Origin: Natrinema altunense
GTDB taxonomy: Archaea > Halobacteriota > Halobacteria > Halobacteriales > Natrialbaceae
Direction of reading: 5' to 3'
Length of the DNA stretch: 64,000 nucleotides
Assembly (NCBI RefSeq): GCF_000731985.1
Contig: NZ_JNCS01000014.1
Span: forward strand, 1 to 64,000
Made by a program: the position numbers and the translations under genes. The notes beneath the pieces are model-generated. The model did not search any database. It was not told the origin of the DNA and was given only the letters and a program-made list of their open reading frames with translations. Positions 36,316-45,173 of this stretch are shown here, in pieces; the first letter of the stretch is position 1; each line of letters starts with the position of its first letter.

Positions 36316-36562
36316 TCAAACGGTACATCTACCAGCCCACCTCTGGACGGGTGGTAGCGAGTTGGAGAAGTAGGACCAGATGGTCATTGGTGAAGCACTC
36401 AATGTGTAGTCGTCCTCAGTGTTATCTGTCGAACTCCCGCCGTCAGTGAGCGGAACCGCGCTATTGAGAGCCCGCTTGACCTTGAAGTCCCACATCTTGC
36501 CGATGACGGTCCAGACGATGATTGTCGTCCCGATGCCGATCTCGTAACGCGGTGGGTCCGCG
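36316..36562 (-). pseudogene. Start-less frame with membrane-helix residues
   Basis: The frame reads PPRYEIGIGTTIIVWTVIGK, then MWDFKVKRALNSAVPL and an acidic tail, and ends in TGA at 36316-36318. It has a clear hydrophobic helix but no start codon before it. An internal ATG at 36493-36495 would give only 58 residues and lose the helix. It directly follows the small zinc-finger gene on the same strand. It could be a fragment of a lost gene or a gene needing an unusual start. Confidence 0.3.
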
Positions 36563-36718
36563 TTAGTGGCGAAACACCTCGTGGGCGTCGAAGATCAGCC
36601 GACAGTGACGACACTCGCGGCGTGTCGGTTCGTGATCGAGCCGTGTCGGCTCGCCAAGGATCCGACCGCACCCCGGACACATCGGGAGCCGGTCGAAGTA
36701 GTCACTCTCGGTGCTCAT
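36563..36718 (-). CDS. Small zinc-finger protein, 51 aa
   Basis: A 51-residue protein starting MSTESDYFDR, with CPGC at 14-17 and CRHC at 36-39, spaced for one zinc ribbon, and a closing LIFDAHEVFRH. Codon use fits a real gene. This is a common haloarchaeal type of mini zinc-finger protein. It lies between the start-less fragment and tRNA-Met. Confidence 0.65.
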   Translation of the reverse strand: MSTESDYFDRLPMCPGCGRILGEPTRLDHEPTRRECRHCRLIFDAHEVFRH

Positions 36719-36850
36719 GCCGCGACACCTCCTGTTGAGGTCTCTATCGCAGGATGTGGTTCATCCGCTACAGGAGCTAACTGAGCAGAACCAGAGTGCC
36801 CACGCCCCTGATGGGGGGTTCTTACGTGGGAATGTAAAGAACTTGATGAG

Positions 36851-37001
36851 TGCCCGGGGAGGGCTCCGAACCCTCGATCTCCGCATGTCCCAGGTTCGAG
36901 GCTCGGCAGTCCTCGAGGGACACGGAGGCTTCCAAGGCGAAACCGCACCGAATCTCTGAACCCTATGAGTGCGGCGCTATGTCCAGCTAAGCCACCCGGG
37001 C
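36851..37001 (-). tRNA. tRNA-Met (elongator, CAT) with intron
   Basis: The 5' exon begins GCCCGGG at 37001 and ends around the anticodon CAT (36965-36967). The 3' exon supplies TGCGG, GAGGG-TTCGGAG-CCCTC and CCCGGGC plus discriminator A at 36851. Acceptor (GCCCGGG/CCCGGGC), anticodon (CCGCA/TGCGG) and T stems all pair perfectly. About 77 bases (36887-36963) after anticodon position 37 form the intron, the canonical archaeal position for a bulge-helix-bulge; GGTTC and GAACC near its ends can pair. Elongator tRNA-Met of Haloferax is known to carry a similar intron. Confidence 0.92.
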
Positions 37002-37103
37002 TCGATTACGAGTAGTGGGGTGTGTTTCTTTAAGCTTTGTATTCGGAGTCGCCGTGCAACGTGGACCCACGGATTTATCACATGGTATTACGAACTCCGC
37101 TGC

Positions 37104-38282
37104 ATGAGCGTTCCCGGTATCGTCCAGTCTACTCTCGACGGCGAGGAGATCGCGGCGCGCGTCTCTCTTGGAAGCGATGACGAACTCTTCATTACCCCCA
37201 CGAGGACGATCGTGTACCGCGCCGACGGACTGCTGAGCGACGAATCGGCAGACGAATTTCCCCACGACGCCGACCGCCTGACCATCTCCGAGGGGCGACG
37301 CAAGACGAAATTCGTGCTCGAGTATCCCCTCGACGGCGAGCGAACGTTTACCGTACCCGGCAAGAAGACCGACGACGTGCTACACCCCGTCCTCGCCGGC
37401 GTCTTGAACGGAAACGGGATCACCGATCCGGGCGAGACGGTCGTCAAGACCTACCGCTTTAGCGAACTGACGCTCATCATCACGAGCGACCGACTCGTCA
37501 AACACATCGGCAGTGCCGTCTGGGACGGAGATTACGAGGAATACCACTTCGCTGATGTGACCAACCTCGACTTCGAGGACGGGAGCGTTGCCACCCAGAT
37601 CGTGCTCACCGCGAACGGTCGGCCCCAGCGGATCAAGGCGCCGAACGAACAGGCGAACGATCTCCGGGAGCGACTCAAGCGGGCGCTGTTCGACTACCAC
37701 GACGTCGGCTCGCTGGCGGAACTGAACGAGGCGGTCGGCGACGACGACGAGTCGACGGCCAGTAGCGAGGGGTCGGTCGATTTCGGCGGTGGCGTGGACC
37801 CGCTCGATGCCGACCCGCCCGAACCGGACGACCGCGACGTGACCGGCGACCCGGCGACCGGGACGAGGGGAGGGTCGACTGAGTCGCTGGCCGGCAGTAG
37901 CAGAGACGAGACCGCGACCGCCGATAGCGGGTCGGCGACGACGGGAGCCGATGGGAGCGAGAGCCAACCGGAAACGTCGACATCGCGGGCGGCGTCGCCA
38001 ACTGCCGATCACGATCACGCGTCCAGCCTCGAGGACACGGCGGACGTCGCGGAGGCGGAGACGGGTTCGGTTTTCGAGGCCGCCGAGACGACTCCGTCGC
38101 CCGCTGACGACGCCGCCGCAGTGGCCGCGGCATCCGATCGGACGATCGTGACCGAAACCGACCCCAAACTCCTCGAGCGACTCGAGTCGCTCGAGGAGGC
38201 GGTCGACCGTCAGAGCGAGGTCATCGAGCGACAACAACAGACGATCGAGCAACTGATCGCGGAACTCCGGCAGGGGCGTTAG
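37104..38282 (+). CDS. Haloarchaeal PH-like-domain protein with acidic tail
   Basis: A 392-residue protein. Residues 1-190 form two similar beta-rich units (ELFITPTRTIVYR and TLIITSDRLVKHIGS), like a duplicated PH-like or bPH domain, with a C-terminal helix LRERLKRALFDY. A long acidic disordered region (about 205-345) follows, and a coiled coil (LESLEEAVDRQSEVIERQQQTIEQLIAEL) ends the chain. I recall it as a conserved haloarchaeal family of unknown role (possibly DUF7115). I chose the ATG at 37104. Its last bases overlap the stop of the convergent DUF5830-like gene by four. Confidence 0.75.
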   Translation: MSVPGIVQSTLDGEEIAARVSLGSDDELFITPTRTIVYRADGLLSDESADEFPHDADRLTISEGRRKTKFVLEYPLDGERTFTVPGKKTDDVLHPVLAGVLNGNGITDPGETVVKTYRFSELTLIITSDRLVKHIGSAVWDGDYEEYHFADVTNLDFEDGSVATQIVLTANGRPQRIKAPNEQANDLRERLKRALFDYHDVGSLAELNEAVGDDDESTASSEGSVDFGGGVDPLDADPPEPDDRDVTGDPATGTRGGSTESLAGSSRDETATADSGSATTGADGSESQPETSTSRAASPTADHDHASSLEDTADVAEAETGSVFEAAETTPSPADDAAAVAAASDRTIVTETDPKLLERLESLEEAVDRQSEVIERQQQTIEQLIAELRQGR

Positions 38283-38695
38283 TCGTCCCGGCCGGTCACT
38301 TTTCGAATACACGACGAGCCGAAGGGGCCGAGTTCGCCGGCCTCGAGATCGATGAAGTAGCCGGTCGAGAGGCCGGAGCCACAGCGTCGACAGGAGAATT
38401 CCCCGTCTTTCGTGATGACGTCCTGCTCGAAGCGGACGTACTGGCGACTCTTCGGCCGGACGATGCCGTCGTCGCGCTCGATGATGCCCCGGAGTTCGGC
38501 CTCGTCGAGGATCGTCCGCGTTATCGTCGGGTCGCTCGTAACCGTCTCGATTCGGTCGACGGCATCGGCCAGCGAGAGCGATTCGTGCTCGAGGCGGGCG
38601 AGCAACGCCAGGCCGAGGGCGACGCGGTCGTCGTCGGCCTCGAACGGGTCGTCGGCGTCGCCATCGGTGCCGGTCCGATCGCCGTCGTGATCCAT
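38279..38695 (-). CDS. DUF5830-like haloarchaeal zinc protein
   Basis: A 138-residue protein. Residues 25-80 are a winged-helix-like region (VALGLALLARLEHESLSLADAV, ITRTILDEAELRGII). The C-terminal part has SCRRCGSGLSTGYFI and a later SSCIRKVTGRD, a zinc-site pattern. This resembles the DUF5830 family confined to haloarchaea; the family name is from memory. I chose the ATG at 38695. It ends tail to tail with the 37104 gene with a four-base overlap. Confidence 0.75.
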   Translation of the reverse strand: MDHDGDRTGTDGDADDPFEADDDRVALGLALLARLEHESLSLADAVDRIETVTSDPTITRTILDEAELRGIIERDDGIVRPKSRQYVRFEQDVITKDGEFSCRRCGSGLSTGYFIDLEAGELGPFGSSCIRKVTGRDD

Positions 38696-38888
38696 CGATC
38701 CGTGCTGTTGGCTCGGTCGGAATAAACGTTGTCGCTCTCGAGTGCAATCGTCATGATTCGGAGAGAAAAGAACGACGGCGGCCGTTCCCACGCTGTGGGA
38801 ATCCGCCGGCCGTTGATACCTCCGCTTCACGCCAGTCCAAGCGAAGGCATCACACGGCCGGAACACGGAGTCCGGCGGAGAGAAACCA

Positions 38889-39863
38889 ATGAGTCAGACG
38901 ACTGTCGATACGGCTGCCGAGGGATCGGCCCGGAACGGAGAGCGCGAGCGGCCCCCCGAGCGACAGGGAACGGAGTGTCCGGAATGTACCGGCTCGATCC
39001 GTCACGATGCGGAACACGGCGAGCGGACGTGTACGGAGTGCGGGCTCGTCCTCGACGCGGACGCGATCGATTACGGCCCGGAGTGGCTGTGTCTCGATGA
39101 CGAGGAGGACCGACGCCGGGTCGGGCCACCGGTCTCGTCGATCAAACACGACAGGGGGTTGAGCACGACGATCGGCTGGCGAGACGAGGACGCGTACGGC
39201 AACCGGGTTTCGGAGCGCAAGCGCGAACGGCTCCGGCGGTTGCGGACCTGGAACGAGCGGTTCTCCTCGAAGAACGCCCAGGAGCGGAACCTGAAACAGG
39301 CCTTCGGCGAAATCGAACGCATGGCGTCGGCGCTCGGCCTGCCGGAGCCGTGTCGCGAAACCGCCGGCGTCCTGTACCGCCGTGCCGTCGACGAGGACCT
39401 GCTCCCCGGGCGATCGATCGAGGCGATGGCGACCGCCTGCCTGTACGCGGCCGCGCGGCAACACGGCACTCCCCGGACGCTCGTCGCGTTCGAATCAGTC
39501 AGTCGCGTCGAGAAGGTCCCCGTTCAGCGCGCGTATCGGTACCTCTCGAGCGAACTCGGGCTACGGATCGAACCCGCCGACCCGATCCACTATCTCCCAC
39601 AGTACGCGTCGGCGCTCGAGGTCAGCGACGACGCCGAACGGCTGGCCCGCGAGATACTCGAGGCGGCCAAGGCCCGCGATCTCCACAGCGGGCGGAGTCC
39701 GGCCGGATTGGCCGCCGCGGCGATCTACGGCGCGGCCCGACTGACGAACGAACGGGTCACCCAGGCGACCGTCGGCGAGGAAACCGGCGTCAGTTCGGTG
39801 ACGGTCCGGAACCGATATCGCGAACTCCTCGACGCCTACGAGGAGGGCCGCGACCGCCGATGA
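38889..39863 (+). CDS. tfb: Transcription initiation factor TFB
   Basis: A 324-residue TFIIB. The N-terminal zinc ribbon has CPECTGSIRHD (CxxC about 31-34) and CTECG (about 49-52). The B-finger/linker follows (GPPVSSIKHDRGLSTTIGW), then two cyclin repeats (about 120-210 and 220-310) with LPGRSIEAMATACLYAAAR and GRSPAGLAAAAIYGAARL. It recruits RNA polymerase to TBP-bound TATA boxes. Haloarchaea carry several TFB copies with partly specialised promoters. The ATG of the next winged-helix gene overlaps its TGA, so both are co-translated. Confidence 0.95.
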   Translation: MSQTTVDTAAEGSARNGERERPPERQGTECPECTGSIRHDAEHGERTCTECGLVLDADAIDYGPEWLCLDDEEDRRRVGPPVSSIKHDRGLSTTIGWRDEDAYGNRVSERKRERLRRLRTWNERFSSKNAQERNLKQAFGEIERMASALGLPEPCRETAGVLYRRAVDEDLLPGRSIEAMATACLYAAARQHGTPRTLVAFESVSRVEKVPVQRAYRYLSSELGLRIEPADPIHYLPQYASALEVSDDAERLAREILEAAKARDLHSGRSPAGLAAAAIYGAARLTNERVTQATVGEETGVSSVTVRNRYRELLDAYEEGRDRR

Positions 39864-40090
39864 CCAGACGCGAACTCGAGTGGACGGTTCTGGCAGCGCT
39901 GGCAGAACGGTCCCCCTGCTACGTCGTCGACCTCGCTGCCGCGATCGACGAACATCCGGTCGCGGTCGAGACGGTCTGTGCCAGCCTCCGCGACCGGGGG
40001 GAGCTCCGGTCGATCGGCTACCGGCGGTACGACGTCACCGCGGCGGGCCGGCGACAGCTCGCCGATGGACACGACGACGACCCCGTCTGA
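39860..40090 (+). CDS. Small winged-helix protein coupled to TFB
   Basis: A 76-residue protein. Its MTRRELEWTVLAALAERSPCYVVDLAAAIDEHPVAVETVCASLRDRG region is one winged-helix DNA-binding domain, and the wing (SIGYRRYDVTAAGRRQL) completes it. Its ATG overlaps the TFB stop (ATGA), indicating joint translation. It could act as a TFB-associated or autoregulatory factor; this is inferred only from linkage. Confidence 0.75.
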   Translation: MTRRELEWTVLAALAERSPCYVVDLAAAIDEHPVAVETVCASLRDRGELRSIGYRRYDVTAAGRRQLADGHDDDPV

Positions 40091-40113
40091 GCGGCGACGC
40101 GGCTCGTCAGGGG

Positions 40114-41292
40114 TCACCAGACGAACTCCGCTTCGCCGGCCTCGGACTCGTCGACCGCCTCTTTGGCGGTGCGACCGCGCTCCTGGAGGGCGTCGATTCT
40201 GGGGACGTCCGTGACGGTCGAGAGCAACACCGTCGCCGTGAGCGTCGCGGAGTCGGGACGGGGTTCGTCACCGGCGAGGACCTCGACGGTCCCCGTTTCT
40301 TGCTCGAGCCAGTAGCGGGCGCTCTCGAACCCCTTTCGGGAGACCGCCGTCGGCGGCCCGGAGAGGACGACCAGCACGCGGTACGTGCTGTCGACCGCAC
40401 AGGGGAGCGTGAGCTGTGAGTCGATCGCCCGGCGAACGAGTCGTTTGACTTCGGCGGCGTCGGCCGGGCCGTCGACGGCGTCCCCCGCGAGCCACGACGG
40501 GAGCGGGAGCCACGACGGGAGCCAGGAGAGGCCGTCGTCGGACCGGTCGAGTTCGAGGGTCGCCCGGCCGATCGAGGAGACGCCGCCGGTCTCGAGCGTT
40601 CGGGTGATGTCGCTGGCGTCGATCCGGTTCTCGGCGGCCGTCGTCATCGCCGCCGATTCGCTGGCTCCGAACGCCGTCATGACGTGCGAGACCGCGGTGC
40701 GGTCGAGTTCGTCGTAGGGTCGGTCCGCCTCGGACTCCGCCGTGTCGGTGTACGAAACCGTCGAGCGCCACGCGTCGTTGTCGAAGCAGATCACGTTGTC
40801 GGCGATTTCGACGAACGACTGGAGCGCCCGGGACGCGGTGAGCGCGCAGTGATCGGGCTCGTCGGCTTCCGGCAACACGCCGAGCGCGTAGATAGGCTTG
40901 TCACAGATCGCCTGCAACTCCTCGAGCAGTACTGCACCGGCGCCGCCGCCGGTGCCGCCGGCGAGCCCCGCGACGAGCAACAGGCCGTCGACGTCGTTGA
41001 AATCGACGGCATCGAACGCGCGGCGAAGTTCCTGAACGTCCTCGCGGGCGACCGTGACACCGAGGTCCGGATCGCCCCCGACGCCGTCGGCGTCGACGTC
41101 CGGATGGATGTCCCCGAAGCGTACCTGACACTCCGACGGGACGTGAGTGATGTCGTCGAAGGCGTCCGCCGCAGTATCGAAGACGAGGACGTTCCCGTTA
41201 CAGAGGTCCCGGCCGGTCTCTAGCTCCCGCTCGAGCGCTCGGTCGACGATCCGTGAGCCGGCGTGACCAACGCCGATGAGAGCGAGCTTCAT
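40114..41292 (-). CDS. cetZ: CetZ-family tubulin-like GTPase
   Basis: A 392-residue FtsZ/tubulin-superfamily protein. GVGHAGSRIVDRAL is the N-terminal nucleotide-binding loop. LLLVAGLAGGTGGGAGA around 105-121 is the tubulin signature loop (here AGGTGGG where FtsZ has GGGTGTG). DNVICFDNDAWR is the T6-like region, and the C-terminal domain (SRKGFESARYWLEQE) is the CetZ-type end. Haloarchaeal CetZ proteins control cell shape and motility rather than division. It lies just downstream of the second CetZ gene (35-bp gap) on the same strand. The divergent signature loop suggests a more specialised paralogue. Confidence 0.9.
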   Translation of the reverse strand: MKLALIGVGHAGSRIVDRALERELETGRDLCNGNVLVFDTAADAFDDITHVPSECQVRFGDIHPDVDADGVGGDPDLGVTVAREDVQELRRAFDAVDFNDVDGLLLVAGLAGGTGGGAGAVLLEELQAICDKPIYALGVLPEADEPDHCALTASRALQSFVEIADNVICFDNDAWRSTVSYTDTAESEADRPYDELDRTAVSHVMTAFGASESAAMTTAAENRIDASDITRTLETGGVSSIGRATLELDRSDDGLSWLPSWLPLPSWLAGDAVDGPADAAEVKRLVRRAIDSQLTLPCAVDSTYRVLVVLSGPPTAVSRKGFESARYWLEQETGTVEVLAGDEPRPDSATLTATVLLSTVTDVPRIDALQERGRTAKEAVDESEAGEAEFVW

Positions 41293-41327
41293 TGGTGAAT
41301 GTTCCGTGACATGGTTGGCTCGCCGTG

Positions 41328-42503
41328 TTACACGACCGGGTCGAGTTCGTCGTTCTCGTCGGTGATCAGTTCGTTAATCTCCTCTTCGCGGGCGGCCTCG
41401 AGTTCCGCGATCTTGTCCTGTGCGTCGACGGCCTGGCTCTGGATCTCGTCGACACGTGGCGTTTCGGTCACGTTCGAGAGCAAGACCACGGCCGATAGTT
41501 CGGACGCGTTGGGCCGTGGATCGTCGCCGGCGAGGATATCGACGGTGTCGGCCTCGTTCTCGAGCCACTGGCGGGCGCTCTCGATCCCCTTTCGGGAGAT
41601 CAGCTCCGAGGGTCCCGAGAGGATGATCAGCGCCCGGTCCGCACTGGTGACTTCACAGGGGATCGTCAGCCGGGAGTTGACGGCGCGCCGAACGAGCCCC
41701 TTGATCTTCGCGGCGTCGGTGGCGTCCCCGACCGGCTTCTCGTCCTCGCGGAACCTGTTCAACAACCCCTCGTCGGTGTCGCCACTGATAGTCGTCGAGG
41801 CGTAGCCGATCGAGGAGACGCCGTCGGTGTCGAGCGTCCGCATGATGTCGCTCGAGTCCATCGCGTTCTCCGCGACGTCCGTCTCGTCGATCTCCCCGGC
41901 GGCGAGCAGCGTCACGATACGGACGGCGAGTTCCCGGTTCATCTGCTCGTAGCCTTCTTCGATGGTCTGCCCGCGGGAGCGCCAGGCGTCGTTGTCGAAG
42001 GCGATGAAGTTGTCGACTTTCTGGACGAACGATTGCAGCGATCGCGCGGCGTTCAGCGCTGGGCGTCCGCCCTCGTACTCGCCGGGGAGAATCCCGAGCC
42101 CGTAGACCGGCTCGTCGTACATCTTCTGGAGTTCCTCGATCACGACCGGGCCCGCACCGCTCCCGGTACCGCCGCCCAGCCCCGCCGCGACGATGATGGC
42201 GTCCACTTCGTGGATTTCCACGTCGTCGAACGCCCGCCGGATCTCGTCGATGTCGTGTTTGGCGACCTCCGCGCCGACCTCCACGTCGCCGCCGACGCCG
42301 TGTCCTTTCGCCTTCTTGTGGGTGTCGCCGATCAGTATCCGTCGATCTTCGGGTACGTAGTCCGGTTTGGCGAGGTCGGTCCTGGCGGAGTTGATCACCA
42401 GAACGTGCCGACAGAGGGAGCGACCGGTTTTGTCCTCGAACTCGAGCATCCGGTCGATAATCTTGCTGCCGGCGTTTCCAACGCCAATTGTCGCGAGCTT
42501 CAT
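41328..42503 (-). CDS. cetZ: CetZ1-like tubulin-family GTPase
   Basis: A 391-residue CetZ. The N-terminal loop is GVGNAGSKIIDRML. The signature loop is AAGLGGGTGSGAGP, the canonical CetZ/FtsZ form. DNFIAFDNDAWR and SRKGIESARQWLENEAD follow, with an acidic C-terminal helix (LEAAREEEINELI). CetZ proteins polymerise with GTP and shape the cell; CetZ1 is required for rod formation and swimming in Haloferax. This is the first gene of a tandem pair. GGTGA just before the ATG is a Shine-Dalgarno-like site, and a TATA-like box lies further upstream. Confidence 0.92.
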   Translation of the reverse strand: MKLATIGVGNAGSKIIDRMLEFEDKTGRSLCRHVLVINSARTDLAKPDYVPEDRRILIGDTHKKAKGHGVGGDVEVGAEVAKHDIDEIRRAFDDVEIHEVDAIIVAAGLGGGTGSGAGPVVIEELQKMYDEPVYGLGILPGEYEGGRPALNAARSLQSFVQKVDNFIAFDNDAWRSRGQTIEEGYEQMNRELAVRIVTLLAAGEIDETDVAENAMDSSDIMRTLDTDGVSSIGYASTTISGDTDEGLLNRFREDEKPVGDATDAAKIKGLVRRAVNSRLTIPCEVTSADRALIILSGPSELISRKGIESARQWLENEADTVDILAGDDPRPNASELSAVVLLSNVTETPRVDEIQSQAVDAQDKIAELEAAREEEINELITDENDELDPVV

Positions 42504-42550
42504 AGGTCACCTATCTCGACCCATGAATAACTCGTTTTTGATTATATACT
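42504..42550 (-). promoter_or_regulatory. CetZ promoter and ribosome-binding site
   Basis: Reading right to left, AGTATATAAT (42550-42541) is a TATA-like box. It is followed about 30 bases on by the AGGTGA of the ribosome-binding site (42512-42507), which sits 3 bases before the ATG at 42503. This gives a short leader with a real Shine-Dalgarno site, unlike the leaderless genes in the window. Confidence 0.5.
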
Positions 42551-42627
42551 TGTTATCTGATCACGATGTGTCACAATAGCGGCGCGAACGACCCCGGCCT
42601 CGAGCGTGGTCGTCGGTACGGAGTCGG

Positions 42628-43785
42628 CTATCTCTCGTAGCCGGCGTACGACATGAGGTCGGCGAAGACGTCGGTGTCCATCGCGTCGCGATAGACGATG
42701 CCGTTAACCATGCCGCCGGGGTAGACGTCCCCGTTCATCGCGTGGTTGACCTTGTGGCAGTGCATGAGGTAGATGCCGGGGTCGGCGTTCGCCTCGAACT
42801 CGACGGTGTGACGTTCCGCGGGCGCGATGTTCGTGACGTCCTGTTCGTACTGGGCAGCCTCCGGGAGTTGGCCGCCGTCCTTCTCGACCAGACGGAAGCG
42901 GTGATTGTGCGTGTGCATCGGGTGGGACATGTAGCCCGCGTTGACCATGTGGAGGCGGACGGTGTCGCCGTGGTCGACGATGATCGGGGAGCCCTCCTCG
43001 GGGTGGAGCGTCCGCGGGAGGCTCTTGCCGTTGATCGTGAACACGTCGGGGTTGCGGTTGCGGGGGCTGTAGTCGACGTCCTCGCCAGCCATCTGGTGGT
43101 TGACCCGGGAATCCCAGTCCTTCAGCGTGAAGAAGTACTCCTTGTCGGCGGGCTCGTACCCCTTCGGATCGACGCGGAAGATCCCGTACATCCCCATGTC
43201 GATGTGACGGTGGGTCTGGTAGTGGCAGTGATAGAGATGGGTTCCGGGGACGTTCGCCGGAATGGTGTAGGTGTGTTTCTCGCCGGGATTGACCGTGATC
43301 CCCGTCGTCGTGGGGACGCCGTCGTTCTCCCAGGTCTTCTGTGCCCCGTGGAAGTGCAGCGTGTGGGGATGATCGTTGCCCGTGTTGTCGAGCGTGACTT
43401 CGATATCGTTGCCCTCGGTCGTCCGGAGGATCGGACCGGGAACACTGGGCTGGCCGTCGTCGGCCTTGAACGCCCAGACTCGGGGGAGTTCCACCGGCCC
43501 GCCCATCGAGTCCATCGGATGGACGGCGTGTTGGGCCGTCACCGACTGCAGCGTCACGCTCCCGCCCTGCTCGTCGACCTGTACGACCTCCGGTGAACTC
43601 GTCCACGGGAGTGTGGGTTTCGACGCGTCCGACGCCCCCTCGGACGACTCATCGGGCTGTGGGTCCTGTTGTGCCCCTTGACTCGTACAGCCCGCCAGCC
43701 CGGTCAGTGCCGCCGCCCCGCCGGTCGCAGCAACGAATTCGCGTCGCGATAGCCCCAGTCCGGGTGCGCCGATTCGATCACTCAT
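42628..43785 (-). CDS. Tat lipoprotein multicopper oxidase
   Basis: A 385-residue two-domain cupredoxin enzyme. LSRREFVAATGG with lipobox LAGC at about 30-33 marks Tat export and lipid anchoring. Copper-ligand motifs appear in order: HTLHFHGAQ (about 139-147), HLYHCHYQTHRH (183-194), HPMHTHNH (288-295) and LMHCHKVNHAM (336-346). The short two-domain form is like laccase-type or nitrite-reductase-like multicopper oxidases. It probably oxidises Cu(I), Mn(II), Fe(II) or phenols at the surface. The substrate cannot be assigned. Confidence 0.9.
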   Translation of the reverse strand: MSDRIGAPGLGLSRREFVAATGGAAALTGLAGCTSQGAQQDPQPDESSEGASDASKPTLPWTSSPEVVQVDEQGGSVTLQSVTAQHAVHPMDSMGGPVELPRVWAFKADDGQPSVPGPILRTTEGNDIEVTLDNTGNDHPHTLHFHGAQKTWENDGVPTTTGITVNPGEKHTYTIPANVPGTHLYHCHYQTHRHIDMGMYGIFRVDPKGYEPADKEYFFTLKDWDSRVNHQMAGEDVDYSPRNRNPDVFTINGKSLPRTLHPEEGSPIIVDHGDTVRLHMVNAGYMSHPMHTHNHRFRLVEKDGGQLPEAAQYEQDVTNIAPAERHTVEFEANADPGIYLMHCHKVNHAMNGDVYPGGMVNGIVYRDAMDTDVFADLMSYAGYER

Positions 43786-43949
43786 GACAATCGGGCCTAA
43801 GAACAGCCGACGTATAACGGGGCGAGCCGGTTCTTACGGATCGGGAAGTGCCGAGAACATGTTCTCCAGTACTACTTAAACGAGTTCGCGTATGAGCAGA
43901 GCTAGCAACGGTCAGGAAAGGCCGATTTCGAAGCGACCGCCGACGCCGT

Positions 43950-45023
43950 CTATCGGTACGGCCCGCGACGCAGCGGTCGCGTCCCGAGTTCGAGCGGGAC
44001 GGTCAGTTCGGAGCCGGACCGGGAGATCGTCAGTTCGACCGTGTCGCCGGGTCGCGTCTCGAGCGCGAGATAGCTGCCCAGATCCTCCTTGGTCGTCAGC
44101 TCCGTCCCGTCGACGGCGAGGAGGACGTCACCGCCGACCGGGACCCGCTCGCCGTCGCGATAGCGCGCGCGGACACTCGGCTCGAGGACCCCCTCTGCGG
44201 GGGCTCCGTCGGCGACCTCGACCACGAGCAGGCCGCGCGATTCCCCGAGACCGTTAGCCGCCGCAACGGCGGGCGTCGCGGCAGTGACGGAGACACCCGC
44301 GTAGGCGTGATCGTAGTCGCCGGTCTCGACGAGTTGGGGGACGACGCGCTCGGTCAGTGCCGCGGAAATGCCGAAGGCGATGTTGTCGCCGCCGCCGGAG
44401 TTGATGACCGCCGCGACGCGCCCTCCCAGCGTCATCAACGGGCCGCCGCTGTTGCCCGGATTGACGGCGGCGTCGGTCTGGATCGCGTCGGGGATGCTGT
44501 AGCCGGTCGGTGCCGGAATCGATCGATCGGTGCCGCTGACGATCCCCGTCGTCACCGTTCCCTCGAGGTTGAACGGGTTCCCGATCGCGACCACTTCCCG
44601 CCCGGGGCTGGGCTGCTCGTCGACGAACGGAAGCGGCGTCGCGACCGATGGGACGGTGTCGACCGCGACTGCGGCCAGGTCGCTGTGTGGGTCGGTTCCG
44701 ACGACCGATCCCGAACGCCACTGTCCGTCGGTGAACCGCACGTCGACCGCGGTTGACCGGCCGACGACGTGGGCGTTCGTCACGACGTGTGCATCGTCGA
44801 CGACGAATCCGGTTCCCTGTCCCTGTCCCGTCCGAATCATGACGACGGAATCGATCGCGTCCTCGTAGACCGACGTGTACGTATCGTCGGCCGCGGTCGA
44901 CGGCGCGTCGGACGATGTGCCGTCCGGAGCGTCCGGACCCGATGGGATCGCGGCACACCCGGCCAGCCCGACGATCAGTGCACTGGCGCTACCTCCGAGC
45001 AATCGTCTCCGGGTCGCAGTCAT
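43950..45023 (-). CDS. Tat lipoprotein HtrA/DegP-type serine protease
   Basis: A 357-residue S1C protease. ATRRRLLGG with lipobox LAGC at about 20-23 indicates Tat export and lipid anchoring. The trypsin-like domain holds the catalytic triad: VTNAHVVG (His), HSDLAAVAV (Asp) and AAVNPGNSGGPLM (Ser). A PDZ domain follows, from about residue 260 (RVPVGGDVLLAVDGTELTTKEDLGSYL). It probably degrades or refolds damaged proteins at the outer membrane face. Its stop lies upstream of the multicopper oxidase gene on the same strand with a separate promoter region. Confidence 0.92.
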   Translation of the reverse strand: MTATRRRLLGGSASALIVGLAGCAAIPSGPDAPDGTSSDAPSTAADDTYTSVYEDAIDSVVMIRTGQGQGTGFVVDDAHVVTNAHVVGRSTAVDVRFTDGQWRSGSVVGTDPHSDLAAVAVDTVPSVATPLPFVDEQPSPGREVVAIGNPFNLEGTVTTGIVSGTDRSIPAPTGYSIPDAIQTDAAVNPGNSGGPLMTLGGRVAAVINSGGGDNIAFGISAALTERVVPQLVETGDYDHAYAGVSVTAATPAVAAANGLGESRGLLVVEVADGAPAEGVLEPSVRARYRDGERVPVGGDVLLAVDGTELTTKEDLGSYLALETRPGDTVELTISRSGSELTVPLELGTRPLRRGPYR

Positions 45024-45173
45024 CGGTCCGGTCGAATGTTTCGGCTCGACCGACGTATACGTTAGCGACGGAGACAGTTGCTATCGGTCGGGACCCGATC
45101 CGATTCGGATAATCGTCCGGATTCGAACGTGTTCGTCCGCAGGTACAAGTTCGCGACCCGTCTCCGTTTTCGT

